Shown: positions 61,623 through 64,000 of the stretch, in pieces
Layout: every line of letters begins with the position of its first letter
Position numbering within the stretch: the stretch's first letter is position 1
Assembly (NCBI GenBank): GCA_964521865.1
Contig: CAZFTJ010000005.1
Coordinates: 124,001 to 188,000, forward strand
DNA: 64,000 nt
DNA from: CAYSRJ01 sp964521865
GTDB lineage: Bacteria; Spirochaetota; B62-G9; DRHN01
Direction: 5' to 3'
Made by a program: the position numbers and the translations under genes
Notes under the pieces: generated by a model
The model's database searches: none
What the model saw: the letters and a program-made list of their open reading frames with translations, nothing else
Told to the model about the DNA's origin: nothing

Positions 61623-62111
61623 ATGAATCACAGTAAAAAAGACGAACCCTTTTATCACAGAGGACTTCAGTTCGAATGCACGAAGTGCGGTAAATGCTGC
61701 ACCGGCTATCCCGGTTTCGTGTATCTCTGTGAAGATGATATAGAAAGTATAGCAAAGTTCCTGAAAATGGACAAAGGGTCATTTATACAAAAATATACAC
61801 GCAGTGCCCGGGTGTTCGCAGAACCCAGGCTTTCTCTGATCGAGAAACCTCCCTATGACTGCGTATTCTGGGAGAGGGTCTGCACCATCTATCCCGTACG
61901 GCCCTACCAGTGCAGGTCATACCCTTTCTGGAAACGAAACCTCGTTTCTTACAGGGAATGGGAAAAGGTAGGGAGCATATGCTCGGGAATAAACAGGGGA
62001 CGGGTTTATTCGAGAGCCGAGATCGATGCCTGGCTGAGAAATACGCCTTCATACAACTGGAAAAGGTTCTCTTCTGTTCCCGTCACCATCAGTCGAGCTC
62101 AATCGCACTAA
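61623..62111 (+). CDS. YkgJ-family cysteine-cluster protein
   Basis: The 162-residue protein has the family's metal-binding clusters: FECTKCGKCCTGYPG near residue 18, then a middle Cys (DCVFWERVCTIYPVRPYQCRSYPFW). This CxxCxxCC pattern is predicted to bind zinc or an iron-sulfur cluster; function is unknown. It is divergent from the GNAT gene. Confidence 0.87.
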   Translation: MNHSKKDEPFYHRGLQFECTKCGKCCTGYPGFVYLCEDDIESIAKFLKMDKGSFIQKYTRSARVFAEPRLSLIEKPPYDCVFWERVCTIYPVRPYQCRSYPFWKRNLVSYREWEKVGSICSGINRGRVYSRAEIDAWLRNTPSYNWKRFSSVPVTISRAQSH

Positions 62112-62146
62112 TCTCTCGTAATAATCATGGACGGCGCTCTGCCGTG

Positions 62147-62221
62147 ATGCCGCCGGTGCAAGCACCGGCGGCATTATCCGGATGCAACGGGTCGGGTAGT
62201 GCCGCGTGACGGCGGCATCAC
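62147..62221. repeat. REP/BIME-like repeat with best-preserved palindrome
   Basis: 62147-62174 is a perfect inverted repeat with 13-bp arms (ATGCCGCCGGTGC and its complement) and a 2-base centre. A degenerate TATCCGGATGC module and a second GTGCCGCG...GGCGGCAT hairpin follow. Confidence 0.8.
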
Positions 62222-62274
62222 CACGGACCCCGGCGCCCGCGGTGCGATTATCGATAGAAACGGGATGGAGAATA

Positions 62275-63510
62275 ATGTCCAAAAATCGGACTCTCATTAT
62301 ACTCGGCTTTTTCATTCAGTTCACCACCATGGCCTTCGGCCGATTCGCCTACACCCTCGTCTATCCCGATATGATGAATTCGCTTGCCCTTTCCCACACC
62401 GCCATGAGCATGCTCGGTACGGGTATTGTAGCCGGCTACCTGCTCAATTCTCATATCAGCGGATGGCTCTCAAATCGAATCGGCGCGCACCAAACCGTGT
62501 GTATATCCATTTTTCTCTCATCTCTTTCACTTTTCATTCTCGGGTATGTTTCACGATTTTCAGTTCTCCTTGCCGCATCATTCGTTCTGGGCGCTTCCGC
62601 ATCGGGTGCATATGTGCCTCTTATTCACATTCTCAACAGAGAGACCGGAGGAAAGGCCGCGGTATTCGGATTCGTTATGGGAGGCGCGGGAGCCGGTATT
62701 CTTATGAGCGGGTATCTCATCCCCTTTGTTCTGACGCACCAGCCGATTCAGGGATACCGTACGACCTGGTATACGCTCTCACTGATCAACGTCGTTGTAC
62801 TCGCGCTCTCGCTCGCATTTTTCAGAAAGGAGCTTCATACAGACGGATATACTGCAGCACGGTTAAAAAGAGAGGGCAGACTCGTCCCCGTTCTTTACAG
62901 ACACCGCAGGCTTCAGCTCGTCCTGCTCGCCTATTTTTTCGTCGGCTTTTCCTACATCATATACGTTACCTTTTTCGGAGCCTATACGGTTGACGAGCTC
63001 GGTTTTACGATCAGGTCGACCGGAGCGATGTGGTCGCTTTTCGGCATCAATACGATTTATTCCGGAATTATCTGGGGAGTGCTGTCGGACCGGTACGATA
63101 AGACGGATATGGGGATTTTTTCGCTGCTCACCCTTCTTCTCTCCGTTTTCATCGTTACAGTCGGCAGGCAGGAGCTCCTCTTCTACATATCGACTTTTCT
63201 CTTCGGCTTTTCCTTCATGGGAGTGCTGACCGTTATAATCTCCATTATAAGCGATCTGGTGCCTGAGGAAAGCATGTCCATGGTTTTCGGCTTTTCGACG
63301 CTGGTACACGGCGGAGCGCAGGCGCTGAGCACGCCGATCGCGGGTTCTCTCAAAGACGTAACGGGCACATTCAGAGTTTCCTTTATACTCTCCTGTGCGG
63401 GCACAGGCATCGGCATTTTGATCTTTACAATTCTGAAAGCAATACAAAAACAGGCGGCAAACAGGGCGGACGATGCCGGCCGGAACATTCCGATCGGCTA
63501 TGAATCCTGA
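62275..63510 (+). CDS. Major facilitator superfamily transporter (YbfB/YjiJ-like)
   Basis: The 411-residue inner-membrane protein has about 12 hydrophobic helices and a central cytoplasmic loop near residues 190-215. The first helix region FGRFAYTLVYPDMM and the conserved loop WLSNRIGAHQ between helices 2 and 3 fit the YbfB/YjiJ-type MFS branch (motif A in degenerate form). Substrate is unknown. ATG 62275 is supported by GGAG upstream; the longer frame begins in repeat sequence. Confidence 0.85.
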   Translation: MSKNRTLIILGFFIQFTTMAFGRFAYTLVYPDMMNSLALSHTAMSMLGTGIVAGYLLNSHISGWLSNRIGAHQTVCISIFLSSLSLFILGYVSRFSVLLAASFVLGASASGAYVPLIHILNRETGGKAAVFGFVMGGAGAGILMSGYLIPFVLTHQPIQGYRTTWYTLSLINVVVLALSLAFFRKELHTDGYTAARLKREGRLVPVLYRHRRLQLVLLAYFFVGFSYIIYVTFFGAYTVDELGFTIRSTGAMWSLFGINTIYSGIIWGVLSDRYDKTDMGIFSLLTLLLSVFIVTVGRQELLFYISTFLFGFSFMGVLTVIISIISDLVPEESMSMVFGFSTLVHGGAQALSTPIAGSLKDVTGTFRVSFILSCAGTGIGILIFTILKAIQKQAANRADDAGRNIPIGYES

Positions 63511-63552
63511 AATCCGCAGGCTCCGACAGCCGGATTTTCATTGAAAACCGCT

Positions 63553-64000
63553 CTATATAACGCCGAGCTTCTTTCCCGCCTTTTTGAACACATCGAGTGC
63601 AAAATCGAGCTGTTCATCGGTGTGTGTGGCGATATAGCTCGTCCGTATGAGCGAACGGCCGGGAGGAACCGCGGGAGGAACGACCGGATTGACAAAAAGA
63701 CCCCTGTCGGTCACAACTCTCCAGAGCATGAGGCATGTGTCCATATCTCCTATAATAAGCGGAACAATCGGTGTAACGGTTGGACCGACATCGTAGCCCA
63801 TGTCCCTGAAGGCACGGCGCATCTTCTCGGCTATCCGAAACAGCCTCCTCCTTCTCTCGGGCTCGTTCTCTATTATGTCGAGCGCGGCATTCACGGCGCC
63901 GATTATGGCCGGCGGCGGGCTTGCGCTGAAGATGAGCGGGCGCGAGTGATGCTTGATGTAATTGATGACCTTGCTCTGGGATGCGGCAAAACCGCCGATG
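63553..64000 (-). CDS. Alpha-oxoamine synthase family PLP enzyme, 5' truncated by window edge
   Basis: The frame runs out of the window at base 64000, so only the C-terminal 148 residues or so are visible. The visible start contains GGFAASQSKVINYIKHHSRP and SASPPPA, then the C-terminal small domain with TPIVPLIIGD and RTSYIATHTDEQLDFAL. This is typical of glycine C-acetyltransferase, 8-amino-7-oxononanoate synthase and serine palmitoyltransferase, which condense an amino acid with an acyl-CoA. The PLP Lys is outside the window, and the exact member cannot be chosen. Confidence 0.85.
   Translation of the reverse strand, partial: IGGFAASQSKVINYIKHHSRPLIFSASPPPAIIGAVNAALDIIENEPERRRRLFRIAEKMRRAFRDMGYDVGPTVTPIVPLIIGDMDTCLMLWRVVTDRGLFVNPVVPPAVPPGRSLIRTSYIATHTDEQLDFALDVFKKAGKKLGVI

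Noticed and set aside
1..64000. CRISPR array, IS element or prophage
   Set aside because: No regularly spaced repeats, transposase, integrase or phage structural gene was seen; the repeats present are short palindromes and one small element.

Overview
The window looks like chromosomal core DNA from a diderm, probably anaerobic bacterium. There is no rRNA gene to fix the lineage. A PorV/UPF0164-type barrel protein with a coiled coil and TPR tail, an outer-membrane barrel gene, type II secretion genes, two lipoproteins and a thermophile-style protein disulfide oxidoreductase suggest Spirochaetota or a neighbouring phylum (an inference of moderate strength). No phage, IS transposase or CRISPR array was seen. 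The mobile-looking component is two families of small non-coding dispersed repeats.

Layout. 1-5474: end of a ROK kinase, then overlapping gspD-gspE-gspF. 5848-9366: dapF, a GGDEF response regulator and an SLC1-type symporter. 9453-11308: a lipoprotein and an outer-membrane barrel with a long structured leader. 12090-13730: gspC-like gene and prepilin peptidase. 13791-17693: purL (with two PurS-like N-terminal domains) and purQ. 17809-22356: disulfide oxidoreductase, ctpA, a small membrane protein, hisG, hisI and tRNA-Leu(CAA). 22615-29393: leuS, aspartate kinase and two glycosyltransferases. 29519-35660: a minus-strand cluster of a rhodanese lipoprotein, a threonine-synthase-like PLP enzyme, a large DUF1611(DgcN-like)-MurL-like fusion, a creatininase-family hydrolase and a dipeptide epimerase. 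35852-39018: dus, ispF, ispD and the divergent ispE. 38999-45653: AIR-synthase-like protein, mobB, an unknown gene paired with a GIY-YIG protein, a cNMP-binding protein, a tautomerase, yjbQ and a small-multidrug-export family protein. 45769-49237: aroE, aroK, aroB, aroQ. 49626-54855: lysA-ddl-cobT-cobS-cbiB. 55157-64000: NUDIX, nth, mgtE, murB, the PorV-TPR protein, GNAT, YkgJ-like protein, an MFS carrier and a partial 2-oxoamine synthase.

How the genes work together. Most of the window is biosynthesis: aspartate-family amino acids and wall precursors (lysC, dapF, lysA, ddl, murB), the shikimate pathway, isoprenoids by the MEP route, purines, histidine and cobamide assembly. The most unusual locus is 29519-35144. 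It joins a D-glutamate N-acetyltransferase-like domain to a MurL-like glutamyl epimerase domain in one protein and encodes it with a dipeptide epimerase, an amidohydrolase-like protein and a PLP enzyme, which suggests an uncharacterised pathway for activating or epimerising glutamate or glutamyl peptides.

A second theme is second-messenger control. GspE carries an MshEN-type c-di-GMP-binding signature, a GGDEF enzyme with an I-site lies nearby, and a cNMP-binding protein ends in a degenerate MshEN-like helical segment. Two non-coding repeat families sit between genes: a roughly 165-bp element with an inverted repeat near one end, and short REP/BIME-like palindromes. One diverged copy of the larger element supplies the start-codon region of aroB.
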